Source: Caulobacteraceae bacterium (GTDB taxonomy: Bacteria > Pseudomonadota > Alphaproteobacteria > Caulobacterales > Caulobacteraceae). From it: 47,533 nt of DNA. The position numbers were made by a program, and so were the translations under genes. Positions 33,024 through 41,953 of this stretch are shown piece by piece. Under the pieces are notes generated by a model that worked only from the letters and a program-made list of their open reading frames with translations, had not been told where the DNA came from and did no database searches. The stretch spans positions 1 to 47,533 of the forward strand of contig JAQGIW010000002.1 in the NCBI GenBank assembly GCA_028290905.1, given 5' to 3'. The stretch's first letter is position 1. Each line of letters begins with the position of its first letter.

Positions 33024-33049
33024 AACGCGACGTTCGCGAAAAGTGTTCC
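33024..33049 (-). promoter_or_regulatory. EcfG-type general stress promoter
   Basis: Minus strand GGAAC (33049-33045), 17 bases, CGTT (33027-33024): exact consensus, in front of the lipoprotein gene and probably the YflT-like gene. Confidence 0.75.
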
Positions 33050-33152
33050 GCAGAATTCGCAGGAACCGCGGCCGCTTGGCGTCGCGCCGCGGCCACCGCT
33101 ACAGTCGCGCCCCGCCCACAATTTCACCCGTCGCCGCGCCTGGAGCCCCGCC

Positions 33153-34553
33153 ATGACCACCGATCTGACCCAGGCCACCGCCGCCGAGCTGAGCGGGCTC
33201 TACGCGTCCAAGCAGGCCTCCCCAGTAGAGGCGATGAGCGCCGTCCTGGCGCGCGCCGAACGGATCAACCCCAGGCTGAACGCCCTGACCCTTATCGACG
33301 CGGAGCCGTCCCTGGAGGCGGCGCGCATCTCGGAATCGCGGTGGCGGGCGGGGGCTCCCCTCTCCCCGCTGGACGGCGTGCCAGTCAGCATCAAGGAACT
33401 GGTCCGCACGGCCGGCTGGCCGCTCACCATGGGGAGCCGGCTCACCGACAAGTCGCTTGCCGTGGAGGACGCCCCGGCCGTGGCCCGCCTGCGCGAGGCG
33501 GGCGCAATCGTATTCGCCCAGAGCGCGAGCCCGGAATACGGCTACAAGGGCGTCACGGACTCGCCGCTGCACGGGATCACCCGCAATCCCTGGAGCCTCG
33601 AGCGGACGCCGGGCGGCTCGTCGGGCGGGGCCGGGGCGGCGGTGGCCGCCGGACTCGGCCCGCTGGCGATCGGCACCGACGGCGGCGGATCGGTGCGCAT
33701 TCCGGCCAGCATGTGCGGCCTGGTCGGGCTGAAGGCGACCCTCGGGCGGGTGCCCGCCTGGCCGGCCTCGATGCACGGCGACCTCGCCAACACCGGGCCG
33801 ATGACGCGCACGGCGCTCGATTGCGCCCTGATGATGAACGCCATCGCCCGGCCTGACGCGCGCGATCCCTTCGCCCTTCCGCCCGAGGGGGTGAGCTACG
33901 CCGGGGCGCTCGGCCGTCCCCTGGCTGGGCGGAAGGTCGCCTTCATCCTCCACCCGGGCGACCACGCGCTGGACGAGCAGGTCGCCGCCTCGGTGGGCGT
34001 GGCGGCCAGACGGTTCGAGAGCCTGGGCTGCGTCGTCGAGGAGGCCAAGCCGCCCTTCGACAATGCCGAGGCGGGGATGATCTGGGCGGTGCACTGGATG
34101 TCGTCCATCCAGCGCCTGCTCCAGCTCTATCCCGAAGAGCGCCACCGCGAGTTCGATCCCGGCCTGCTGGAACAGGCCCGCATCGGTGCGTCCTTCACCG
34201 TGCAGGACCTCGTCAACGCCCAGGCCCGCCGGCGCGAGATCGCCCACCGGTGGAACCTGTTCTTCACCCGCTACGACTTCCTGGTGGGCCCCACACTGGC
34301 GGTCCTGCCCTGGGGCGTCGGCAGGAACACGCCCGACGGTCCAGACGGCAAGCGCAACCTCAACTGGGCCTGCACGGCAGTGTTCAACCTCACGCGCCAC
34401 CCGGCGGTCAGCGTCCCCTGCGGACTAAGCGGGGATGGCCTTCCCATCGGCCTGCAGATCGTCGCCGGCCACTACAAGGACGCCGAGGTGCTGGCGGCCG
34501 CGGCGGCTTTCCAGGAGGCCGCGCCCTTCGCCTTCCCGGTCCTGCCGGCCTGA
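33153..34553 (+). CDS. Amidase (amidase signature family)
   Basis: 466 residues. The Ser-cisSer-Lys triad is readable: Lys in PVSIKELV, and the serines in TPGGSSGGAGAAVAAGLGPLAIGTDGGGSVRIPAS. The family hydrolyses amides; the substrate is not predictable. The start at 33153 follows TGGAG; the open frame upstream to 32913 runs over the lipoprotein's promoter and is not used. It begins the catabolic-looking block and is convergent with a crotonase gene. Confidence 0.92.
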   Translation: MTTDLTQATAAELSGLYASKQASPVEAMSAVLARAERINPRLNALTLIDAEPSLEAARISESRWRAGAPLSPLDGVPVSIKELVRTAGWPLTMGSRLTDKSLAVEDAPAVARLREAGAIVFAQSASPEYGYKGVTDSPLHGITRNPWSLERTPGGSSGGAGAAVAAGLGPLAIGTDGGGSVRIPASMCGLVGLKATLGRVPAWPASMHGDLANTGPMTRTALDCALMMNAIARPDARDPFALPPEGVSYAGALGRPLAGRKVAFILHPGDHALDEQVAASVGVAARRFESLGCVVEEAKPPFDNAEAGMIWAVHWMSSIQRLLQLYPEERHREFDPGLLEQARIGASFTVQDLVNAQARRREIAHRWNLFFTRYDFLVGPTLAVLPWGVGRNTPDGPDGKRNLNWACTAVFNLTRHPAVSVPCGLSGDGLPIGLQIVAGHYKDAEVLAAAAAFQEAAPFAFPVLPA

Positions 34554-34566
34554 GTGGGCGCTGTGC

Positions 34567-35361
34567 CTATCGGCCGGAGAACACCGGCTGGCGCTTCTCG
34601 AAGAAGGCCTTGCGCGCCTCCTTGGCGTCCTCGCTGGAGAACGCGATCCGGATGTTGCCCAGCTCGTAGCGCAGCTGGCTCTCCAGGTCGCTGGTCTCCA
34701 GGGACTTGACCATGCCGCGCTTGAGGAGCCGAAGGGTGATCGGCGACCAGGCGCACAGCTGCTGGCAATAGGCCCCGAGCCTCGCCACGAAGGCGTCGTC
34801 GTCGACCACCTCACCGGCCATGCCGAGCTTCACCGCCTCGTCGCCCAGCACGGTGCGGTTCTCCATCATGAAGCGCATGGCCTGTTCGTAGCCCATGGCC
34901 TGGGGAAGAGTGATGGTGAGGCCGGCGTCTGGCGAGCCGCCGATGCGGGTGTAGCCGGCCATCAGCCTGGCGCCGCGGCTGACCAGCCGCACGTCGGTGG
35001 CCATGGCGAGGCCGAGGCCGGCTCCCACAGCCACGCCGTTGATCCCGCCGACCACCGGCTTGTCGCAGCGCTTGCGGATGGCCAGCAGGAAATTGCCGAC
35101 CCAGCCGACGTCGTCCAGCTGCGCCGATTGCGGCGACAGCGGCGAGGAACGCGGCGCGCCGGTCAGGTCAAGGCCGGCGCAAAAAGCGTCGCCGCTGCCG
35201 GTGATGGCGATCACCCAGACGTCGTCCACCCTGGCCGCTTCCTCGATGGCGCCGACCACACCCCAGGCGAGCTCGTCGCTGAGCGCGTTCTTCTTGTCGG
35301 GCCGATTGAGCGTGATCGTGCGCACGTGGCCCGCGTCCGCAATTTTGACGACCTCGGTCAT
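34567..35361 (-). CDS. Crotonase family protein lacking both canonical glutamates
   Basis: 264 residues: ITLNRPDKKNALSDEL, oxyanion segment DAFCAGLDL, GVAVGAGLGLAMATD, and the C-terminal KEARKAFFEKRQPVFSGR. By eye the hydratase glutamates align to Gly (AGLGLAM) and Thr (AGYTRIGG), while GSPDAG keeps an Asp seen in some isomerases. An isomerase or other enolate reaction is more likely than hydration. AGGAGG precedes the ATG. It is divergent from the amidohydrolase gene. Confidence 0.9.
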   Translation of the reverse strand: MTEVVKIADAGHVRTITLNRPDKKNALSDELAWGVVGAIEEAARVDDVWVIAITGSGDAFCAGLDLTGAPRSSPLSPQSAQLDDVGWVGNFLLAIRKRCDKPVVGGINGVAVGAGLGLAMATDVRLVSRGARLMAGYTRIGGSPDAGLTITLPQAMGYEQAMRFMMENRTVLGDEAVKLGMAGEVVDDDAFVARLGAYCQQLCAWSPITLRLLKRGMVKSLETSDLESQLRYELGNIRIAFSSEDAKEARKAFFEKRQPVFSGR

Positions 35362-35449
35362 TTCGGGTTTCCTCCTGAAGTCGCGCCAGCCATAGCTGGA
35401 CGCGCACGGTGCCGCGAGACCCGCGGGCCATTGACCTGAGGAGGCGGCC

Positions 35450-36433
35450 TTGGACGTTCCGCAGACCCTCGAGCCGATCCTGGAGCCGGACCGGATCATC
35501 GTCGACCCGCACCATCACCTGTGGCCGAGCGAGGAACGGCCCGCCTATCTACTGGACGATCTGCGCGCCGACACCGGCTCCGGCCATCGGGTGGAGGCGA
35601 CGGCGTTCATCGAATGCCTCACCGGCTATCGCGAGAGCGGGCCCGCACACATGAGGTGCGTCGGCGAGACCGACTTCGTCCGGGGTGTCGCGGAGTCGTC
35701 TGGCGATGGGAACGGCGCACGGATCGCCGCCATCGTCGGCGCCGCCGACCTGCTAGACGAGCGGATCGAGGATGTCCTGGCCGCTCACATCGCGGCCGGC
35801 GGCGGCCTATTCCGCGGAATCCGGCATGCGGCGGCCTGGGACCCCTCCGACGCCATTCGCGTCTCGCACCATCGGCCGCCGCCGCACCTCTATCTCGACG
35901 AGGACTTCCGGGTCGGTTTCGCGCAGCTGGCGCCCCTCGGCCTCTCCTTCGACGCCTGGCTCTATCATCCCCAGCTCCCCGAGTTGACCAACCTAGCCCG
36001 GACCTTCCCGGAGACGATGATCGTACTCGACCACTTCGGCGGACCGCTGGGGATCGGCCCCTACGCCGACCGGCGCGCCGAGGTGTTCGCCGACTGGCGG
36101 CGCGACATCGCGCCGCTGGCCGCCTGCCCAAACGTGTTCGCCAAGCTGGGCGGCATGGCCATGCCGATCAACGGCTACGGCTGGGACAAGGCGCAGGCCC
36201 CGCCGAGCTCGGACGCCTTCGTGGATGCCCAGGGCGACTATTACCGCGCCGCCATCGACCTCTTCTCCCCGGCCCGCTGCATGTTCGAGAGCAACTTCCC
36301 GGTGGACAAGCCGAGCCTCTCCTACCGCACCCTGTGGAACGCCTTCAAACGGCTGGCCGCGCCGTTCAGCGAGACCGAGAAGGACCAGATGTTCAGAGGC
36401 GCCGCGAGCCGTTTCTACCGGCTGGACGCCTGA
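35450..36433 (+). CDS. Amidohydrolase family protein (COG3618 type)
   Basis: 327 residues, TIM-barrel metal hydrolase (PF04909). N-terminal metal motif DPHHHLW, then EATAFIECLTGYR, FRGIRHAAAWD, DAWLYHPQLPEL, VLDHFGGPLG, and C-terminal CMFESNFPVDKPSLSYRTLW with the catalytic-type FESNFPVD. The family covers lactone hydrolases and decarboxylases of cyclic acids. TTG start with GAGGAGG six bases upstream. Its stop is five bases from the stop of the convergent CoA-transferase gene. Confidence 0.9.
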   Translation: MDVPQTLEPILEPDRIIVDPHHHLWPSEERPAYLLDDLRADTGSGHRVEATAFIECLTGYRESGPAHMRCVGETDFVRGVAESSGDGNGARIAAIVGAADLLDERIEDVLAAHIAAGGGLFRGIRHAAAWDPSDAIRVSHHRPPPHLYLDEDFRVGFAQLAPLGLSFDAWLYHPQLPELTNLARTFPETMIVLDHFGGPLGIGPYADRRAEVFADWRRDIAPLAACPNVFAKLGGMAMPINGYGWDKAQAPPSSDAFVDAQGDYYRAAIDLFSPARCMFESNFPVDKPSLSYRTLWNAFKRLAAPFSETEKDQMFRGAASRFYRLDA

Positions 36434-36437
36434 GCCC

Positions 36438-37625
36438 TCAGGCGAGTTGCGGGACTTGGTCGGCGAGGACGCCGGCCTCGGTCAGGGCGTCCACCCCGGC
36501 GTCTCCCAGGCCCAGCCATTCGCCGAGCACCTCGCGGTTATGTTCGCCCCGGTGCGGGGCGCCGCCGCGCACGCCGCTGCGGGCGGCCGAGAAACGGTAG
36601 GGCGACTGCGGTATCGGGCGGGTTCCCCCGGCCCGGTCGTCGATCTGGGCGATCGAGCCGCGATGGCGAAGCGTCGGCTGGTCGCCGAGGTCGTGGCCTC
36701 GCCGCACGCGTCCCCAGGCGATGTTGATCCCGGCCATCGCCGCCTCGACCTCGTCCCAATCGGCAAGGCCGCGCATGAAAGCGTCGACGGCGCCGCGGCG
36801 GGCGGTGATCTTGGTCTCCAGGTCGGTGACACCCTCGGCGGGATCGGGGAAATCGACGCCGCGCGTCAGGCTGCGCCACAGGTGACGGAAGTCGGCAGAG
36901 ACGAGGATGGGGCCGGCGCCGGTCTCCCAGACGTCGTTGGGCAAGCCCATGGTGTCTTCGGCGTTCTCGAGCTCGTAGTGGATCTGGTCGTCGGTCACCA
37001 GGGTGGCGTCGACCATGGCCATATCGATGTGCTGGCCCAGCCCCGTCCGCGCGCGCATGATCACCGCCGAGAGCACGCCGATCAGGCCGTGAAGCGAGGC
37101 GTTGGTGTCGGCCACCGACAGCGGCAGGTCGCCCCGGCTGACCTTGTTCCGGCGCATGGTGCGCGACATCAGGCCCAGTTCCGCGTGGACGATCGGGGCA
37201 TAGGCCGGCCGCCGCGATTCGGGTCCATCGTGGCCGAAGCCGGAGATCGACAGCATGATCAGGCGCGGATTGACCGCCTTGAGCGATTCGTAGCCCAGGC
37301 CCAGGCGGGGCATGACATCGGGGCGGTAGTTCTCGATAAGGATGTCGGCGCGCTTCGCCAGGTCCAGCACCAGCTCCCGCGCTCCCGGGGCGCGCAGGTC
37401 GACACAGATGTTCCGCTTGCCGGCGTTCTGCTGGTGATAGTAGCCGGGGACCCCGCCGATCACCTTGCCCCAGAAGCGGGTGACGTCGCCGTCCGGCGGC
37501 TCGACCTTGACCACGTCGGCGCCCAGGTCAGAGAGCATCCGCCCGGCGAACGGGCCCGCCAGCACCCGCGACAGGTCCAGGACCTTCAAACCGGCCAGGG
37601 GATAGTCGGGCGCGCCGTCAGCCAT
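36438..37625 (-). CDS. CaiB/BaiF (family III) CoA-transferase
   Basis: 395 residues: LKVLDLSRVLAGPFAGRMLSDLGADVVKVEPP, QNAGKRNICVDLRAP, ADILIENYRPDVM, catalytic Asp in LSVADTNASLHGLIG, and TGLGQHIDMAMVDA. The enzyme transfers CoA between carboxylic acids, probably to activate a catabolic intermediate. The start at 37625 is the family N-terminus; an in-frame ATG lies three codons upstream, and the ribosome site is weak for both. Confidence 0.92.
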   Translation of the reverse strand: MADGAPDYPLAGLKVLDLSRVLAGPFAGRMLSDLGADVVKVEPPDGDVTRFWGKVIGGVPGYYHQQNAGKRNICVDLRAPGARELVLDLAKRADILIENYRPDVMPRLGLGYESLKAVNPRLIMLSISGFGHDGPESRRPAYAPIVHAELGLMSRTMRRNKVSRGDLPLSVADTNASLHGLIGVLSAVIMRARTGLGQHIDMAMVDATLVTDDQIHYELENAEDTMGLPNDVWETGAGPILVSADFRHLWRSLTRGVDFPDPAEGVTDLETKITARRGAVDAFMRGLADWDEVEAAMAGINIAWGRVRRGHDLGDQPTLRHRGSIAQIDDRAGGTRPIPQSPYRFSAARSGVRGGAPHRGEHNREVLGEWLGLGDAGVDALTEAGVLADQVPQLA

Positions 37626-37735
37626 GCAAATCATCCATGCGCCCCGCGCCGCCCCGGGTCGCGCCTGGGATTGACGGCGGCGGGACAGTTTGCGCGAATG
37701 GCGGAAAGCCGACCCTACAGGGAGGAACGTCGTCG

Positions 37736-37780
37736 ATGAAGCCCCCCGCCGCGACCGCGGTTGCAAGGTCCCGCTCTTGA
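37736..37780 (+). other. 14-codon upstream reading frame with strong ribosome site
   Basis: GGGAGGAA at 37719-37726 is the best ribosome-binding site in front of the transporter, but the ATG it serves (37736) opens a different frame, MKPPAATAVARSRS, ending at TGA 37778-37780. That stop overlaps the TTG (37777) in the transporter frame. Either this is a coupling leader, or a base is missing in the C6 run at 37742-37747; one extra C would fuse this ATG to the transporter. Confidence 0.4.
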
Positions 37781-39285
37781 CCGTCATTCCCGTGTCGGCG
37801 GATGCGACTGCCCCCGTTCCCTCCAAGTCCAGGCCGGCGGACGCGGAGCGCCGCCTGGACACCAGCTCGAAGCTTTTCTACGGGTTCGGCTCGGTGGCCT
37901 TCGGGGTCAAGGACAACGGTTTCAGCTACCTGCTGCTGCTGTTCTACAATCAGGTGATGGGCCTGCCGGCCCCCCTGGTGGGCCTGGCCCTGATGATCGC
38001 CCTCGTTTTCGACGCGGTGATCGATCCGATGATCGGCCAGTTCTCCGATAACCTGCGCACGCGGTGGGGCCGGCGCCACCCGCTGATGTATGCCGCCGCC
38101 CTGCCGATGGCGATCTGCTACGCGGCGCTGTGGAACCCACCGCACTGGGACCATAAGGCGCTCTTCTTCTATCTGCTCGGCATGGCGATCCTGATCCGCG
38201 GGATCGTGTCGTTCTACGAGGTGCCGAGCTCGGCGCTCGCCGCCGAGTTCAGCTCCAGCTACGACGAGCGCTCGATCCTGCTCAGCTACCGCTATTTCTT
38301 CGCCTGGGTCGGGGGGCTGGCGATCAATCTGCTTGCCTTCGCCGTGCTGCTGAGGCCGGACGCCACCCACAAGGTCGGCCAGCTCAATCCGCTCGGCTAC
38401 GCCCACTATGGCATGGTCGCCTCGGCGGTGATCTTCGTCTCGATCCTGGTGTCGACCGCCGGCACCCACCGCTACATCCCTCAGCTGAAGACTCCGCCGC
38501 CACGTCGCCACCTCACGCTGGGCCAGATGCTCCGGGAAATGCGGGAATCCCTCTCGAACCGCTCCTTCCTGTTCCTGCTCGCCTACGGGATCACCGCGGC
38601 CCTGGCCACGGGCCTGGGCGCCTCGCTCAACAACTACTTCAACACCTTCTTCTGGGGTTTCAGCGCCAAGCAGATCTCGCTCTTCACCCTGGGCGTGTTC
38701 CTGTCGGCGATCATCGCCCTTCCCGTCGCGCCGACGCTGTCTCGGAAGTTCGGCAAGCGCACGACCGCCATCGTCTTCACCATCCTGTCGATGATCTTCG
38801 GACTGGGACCGCTGTTCCTGCGCCTCGCGGGACTCATGCCCGCCAATGGCTCGCCGGCCCTGGTCGCGACCATCTTCTGCACCGCGATCACCACCACCAC
38901 CTTCATCATCGTCTACCAGACGATGGGGTCGTCGATGGTCGCCGACGTGGTGGAGGCGGCCGAGCTGAAGACCGGCCGGCGGTCGGAGGGCCTGTTCTTC
39001 GCCGCCGCGGCCTTCATCCAGAAGGCGACATCGGGGTTCGGCATCCTGGCCGCCTCGCTGCTGATCACCGCCATCGGCCTGACGCCGCACGCCAATCCGG
39101 CGACCATCTCGCCGGACGTGACCCGGAACCTGGCCCTGACCTATGCGCCGGCGATCATCTGCCTGCACGCCCTGGGCCTGACCCTGCTGCTCGGCTACCG
39201 GATCAACCGCGCCTCGCACCGGGAGACCCTCCGCCAGCTTGCGGCCGAGGCCGAAGAGCTGGCCCACCCGGTTCTCGCGGAGTGA
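37777..39285 (+). CDS. GPH-type MFS transporter (glycoside/cation symporter family)
   Basis: About 500 residues, 12 membrane helices. Family marks are KLFYGFGSVAFGVKDNGFSYLLLLFYNQVMG, DPMIGQFSDNLRTRWGRRHPLMYAAALPMA, YEVPSSALAAEFSSSYDERS, and ADVVEAAELKTGRRSEGLFFA. GPH members import glycosides or other anions with H+ or Na+; Phenylobacterium-like genomes carry many near catabolic genes. The start is ambiguous: TTG 37777 (TTGA overlap with the upstream mini-frame), GTG 37792, or TTG 37690. Conserved sequence begins near RRLDTSSKLFYG. Confidence 0.88.
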   Translation: MTVIPVSADATAPVPSKSRPADAERRLDTSSKLFYGFGSVAFGVKDNGFSYLLLLFYNQVMGLPAPLVGLALMIALVFDAVIDPMIGQFSDNLRTRWGRRHPLMYAAALPMAICYAALWNPPHWDHKALFFYLLGMAILIRGIVSFYEVPSSALAAEFSSSYDERSILLSYRYFFAWVGGLAINLLAFAVLLRPDATHKVGQLNPLGYAHYGMVASAVIFVSILVSTAGTHRYIPQLKTPPPRRHLTLGQMLREMRESLSNRSFLFLLAYGITAALATGLGASLNNYFNTFFWGFSAKQISLFTLGVFLSAIIALPVAPTLSRKFGKRTTAIVFTILSMIFGLGPLFLRLAGLMPANGSPALVATIFCTAITTTTFIIVYQTMGSSMVADVVEAAELKTGRRSEGLFFAAAAFIQKATSGFGILAASLLITAIGLTPHANPATISPDVTRNLALTYAPAIICLHALGLTLLLGYRINRASHRETLRQLAAEAEELAHPVLAE

Positions 39286-39304
39286 CCTTGACGAGGAGAC
39301 CATC

Positions 39305-40465
39305 ATGAACAAGCCCCTGGGACCGATCACGGCCGACTACGGATCCGAGGAAGCGGCGATGCGCGCCTATTGCCGCGACGGCGAGCGGCGCGCCGTGGCG
39401 CTCGGCAACCGCGGTCCGATCCGCTTCACGGCGGATGGCGCGCTGCATCCCGAGATCCTGGAGGCCTATTCCCGCTGCGGCTTCTACGTCTTCGAGGGAG
39501 TGCTGGGGCCCGAAGAGCTGGCGGATATCGAGGCGGACTTCCTCGATATCCGCTCGCGCCTGCCGACCGAACCGGGCAATCCCGTCGACCGTCAGGGCCG
39601 CCCCGCTCTCGGCCATGGCCACCAGGGGCTGAACCTCGTGTGGGGGAAGCCGCTCAGCGACCCGGTCGGCGGCACCAAGGCGGCGCACGGCCGCTATCCG
39701 GTGAAGATGTTCGAGCCGCGCCCGGCCGCCGGCGCGCCGGACAAGGTGGTCTATCTGATCCTGGGCTCGCTGCAGTTCTCCGAGGCCTGCCTTCGGGTCT
39801 ACGGCCACCCGGGCCTCCTCGCTGTCGCCGCCGCGGTCAACGGCGAGGACTTCGCGCCGTTCAACGAGGGCCTGTGGATGAAGGAGCCGGGGCTCGGCGC
39901 CTCGGTGGCCTGGCACCAGGACGGCTGGACCCATTGGGACAGTCCGGACTTCGACGAGGGCTCGCATGGTTTCAACTTCATGGCGCAGCTCTACGGCTGC
40001 ACGCCGGCCAACGGCCTGTGGGTCGTGCCGGGATCGCACCGCCCCGGCAAGGCCGACATCAAGGCCTGGGTGGCGGCGGCGGGGACGGAGCGGCTGCCGG
40101 ACGCCGTCCCCCTGGTGTGCAAGCCGGGGGACGTGGCCATCACCAACCGCCAGGCCGTCCACGGCTCGTTCGCCAACACCAGCCCCGACTGGCGGGTGAC
40201 GGTGAACTTCGGCTTCCATCGCCGGCGCTCGGTGTTGGGGGTGATGGGCGGGGGCGTGCACAACGCGCCTGCGGTCTACGACGCCGAGCGTATTCGCCGC
40301 CGCGCCCGCCTGATCGGCTACGCCATCGAAGCGCGCCGCCAGCGCTTCCCGGACGAGCCGTCATTCAGTTACGCGCCGCACGCGCAGAGCGGCGAGGTCT
40401 GGCGCTGGGACGAGGCGGCCAGGGCCGAGATCAAGGATTACAACCTGCTCGATCTGGGCATCTGA
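39305..40465 (+). CDS. Phytanoyl-CoA dioxygenase (PhyH) family protein
   Basis: 386 residues of the Fe(II)/2-oxoglutarate oxygenase fold. Iron ligands are visible: HQD in SVAWHQDGWTHWD and the distal His in TNRQAVHGSF, followed by SPDWRVTVNFGFHRRR with the 2-oxoglutarate Arg. GFYVFEGVLGPEEL is the N-terminal family signature. The enzyme probably hydroxylates an acyl or xenobiotic substrate. It starts 19 bases after the transporter stop with GAGGAGA, so it is an operon partner. Confidence 0.9.
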   Translation: MNKPLGPITADYGSEEAAMRAYCRDGERRAVALGNRGPIRFTADGALHPEILEAYSRCGFYVFEGVLGPEELADIEADFLDIRSRLPTEPGNPVDRQGRPALGHGHQGLNLVWGKPLSDPVGGTKAAHGRYPVKMFEPRPAAGAPDKVVYLILGSLQFSEACLRVYGHPGLLAVAAAVNGEDFAPFNEGLWMKEPGLGASVAWHQDGWTHWDSPDFDEGSHGFNFMAQLYGCTPANGLWVVPGSHRPGKADIKAWVAAAGTERLPDAVPLVCKPGDVAITNRQAVHGSFANTSPDWRVTVNFGFHRRRSVLGVMGGGVHNAPAVYDAERIRRRARLIGYAIEARRQRFPDEPSFSYAPHAQSGEVWRWDEAARAEIKDYNLLDLGI

Positions 40466-40485
40466 GCCGGAGCGCCGGCGCTCCG

Positions 40486-40842
40486 CTACCGGGTCATGGT
40501 CTTGGCGGCGGAGATGACCTTGTCGACGCCGTCGAGGCAGGCGCCGACTTCGTCCATGTCGGCGTTCCCCGCTGCGCACGCGGTCTGCTGGGACTGAAGC
40601 TGGGCGTTCACCTGGGCCATGCGCGCCAGGAGGTCGGTGACGTCCTGTCCGCTGTCGATGGCCGCCAGCAGCGACTGCCGCGCCGCCTCGAGCTGGTCGG
40701 CGGCGCGGTCGGCCTGCTGGCCCAGCTGCATCTCGCGCGCGAGGTCGCCAGCGTCGCGGGCGGCGGTCCAGGCGTCCGAGAGGCTTGTCTGGACCGCGTC
40801 GAGGTTGTCGATCAGGGACTGGGCGTCGCCGCTAGCGGCCAT
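40486..40842 (-). CDS. Small helical protein, probably a lipoprotein partner; unknown function
   Basis: 118 residues, almost wholly amphipathic helix (LIDNLDAVQTSLSDAWTAARDAGDLA, QQADRAADQLEAARQSLLAAI) with two cysteines near the C-terminus (QTACAAGN, GACLDGVDKV). No family is recognised. It overlaps the upstream lipoprotein gene by 11 bases, so they are co-translated and probably partners. Confidence 0.72.
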   Translation of the reverse strand: MAASGDAQSLIDNLDAVQTSLSDAWTAARDAGDLAREMQLGQQADRAADQLEAARQSLLAAIDSGQDVTDLLARMAQVNAQLQSQQTACAAGNADMDEVGACLDGVDKVISAAKTMTR

Positions 40843-41812
40843 CGTCGCTCTCCTTGTCGTCGCCGCCGGAAGGCTTGTCCGGAGGGGGCGGTGGCTCGAG
40901 GCCGGTCATGCTCTTCAGGGCGTCCTGGAACGCCTGCGCCTCGGCGACGCTGGTGGTGACGTCGGCGCGGGGATCGCGGAGCGCCGCCAGCAGGGCCCGA
41001 TGCGAGCGGCTGAGGGGAGTGAAGTCCGCGCGGATGGCGCGGGCCTGGCCGACCGCGGCGGCGGCGGCCGAAACCTGGGCGATCAACCGGGTCCGCGCCT
41101 CCCTCGCCTTGCCCGGGTCGGCGTCGGGCTTGGCGTCGTAGGCGTCCAGCGCCTCGACCGCATGGCGAAGGCGCGTCTTGCGGACGTCCAGCAGGATGCC
41201 CCGCAGCTGCGTCGCCTCCTCGCCGAGCACCGTGGCGGTCCCGGCGATCACCGGGTCGGCCGCGGCGCCGAGGCGCAGCATCGTCGCCCGCCGCTGGCGG
41301 ATGCGCAGCTGCTGGGCGCCGAAGGTCAGGGCGTCCACCGCTGCGCCCGCCGCCCCGGCGCCGGCGGGATAGACGGCCCCCACCAGGGACTTCAGGCTGG
41401 CCGAGACCTTGCCGGTCGCCTCGGCGGCGGCGTTGAGATCCTTGGCGGCGGCGAGGTCGCTCATCCCGCCCGCATAGCCGCCGACGCCGCCCAGCAGCGC
41501 CCGCAGGCGCTCGGTGTGGGAGGCGAGGGCGATATTGCCGACCTCCAGGAAGCAGGGGCCCGTGACGCTGTCGCCGGCGAGGCAGGCGGGGGCGAGATCG
41601 ATGCGCTTGCGCCCGTCGGCCGCCAGGGCCAGCTGCTCGTCGGCCAGATCCTGGGCCTGGGCTCCGGAGAGGGCTGCGAAACCTGCCCGGCTGCCCGAGG
41701 CCAGAGTCTTGAAGGCGGCCGCCTGCTCCTTCGGCAGGCTGGCGCAGGCGGCCAGCTGCACGGCCAGGAGGCCGAGGGCCGCGCCCCTCAATCTGTTCCG
41801 GAACCCCACCAT
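40832..41812 (-). CDS. Predicted lipoprotein, helical; unknown function
   Basis: 326 residues. Signal peptide with lipobox LLAVQLAACAS. The body is Ala-rich and helical (GVGGYAGGMSDLAAAKDLNAAAEATGKVSASL, TVLGEEATQLRGILLDVRKT) and ends in a Pro/Asp-rich tail (PPPPPDKPSGGDDKESDDGR). Cysteines at LAPACLAG and TGPCFLE suggest one disulfide. No family is recognised. The start at 41812 follows a GGGGGG run. It is first in a two-gene unit. Confidence 0.75.
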   Translation of the reverse strand: MVGFRNRLRGAALGLLAVQLAACASLPKEQAAAFKTLASGSRAGFAALSGAQAQDLADEQLALAADGRKRIDLAPACLAGDSVTGPCFLEVGNIALASHTERLRALLGGVGGYAGGMSDLAAAKDLNAAAEATGKVSASLKSLVGAVYPAGAGAAGAAVDALTFGAQQLRIRQRRATMLRLGAAADPVIAGTATVLGEEATQLRGILLDVRKTRLRHAVEALDAYDAKPDADPGKAREARTRLIAQVSAAAAAVGQARAIRADFTPLSRSHRALLAALRDPRADVTTSVAEAQAFQDALKSMTGLEPPPPPDKPSGGDDKESDDGR

Positions 41813-41953
41813 CCCCCCGCAGGTCACGCGCGTTCGACGGTGAAGTCAAATGGCCCGGTGGCGTGTCCGGAATAGAAGCAGGAGCGGGCCGAAAGCGCCT
41901 GCTCCGTGCCTGGGCGGTGGGCAAGGCCTCTCAGCGTAGTAGAGTTCCGGAGC

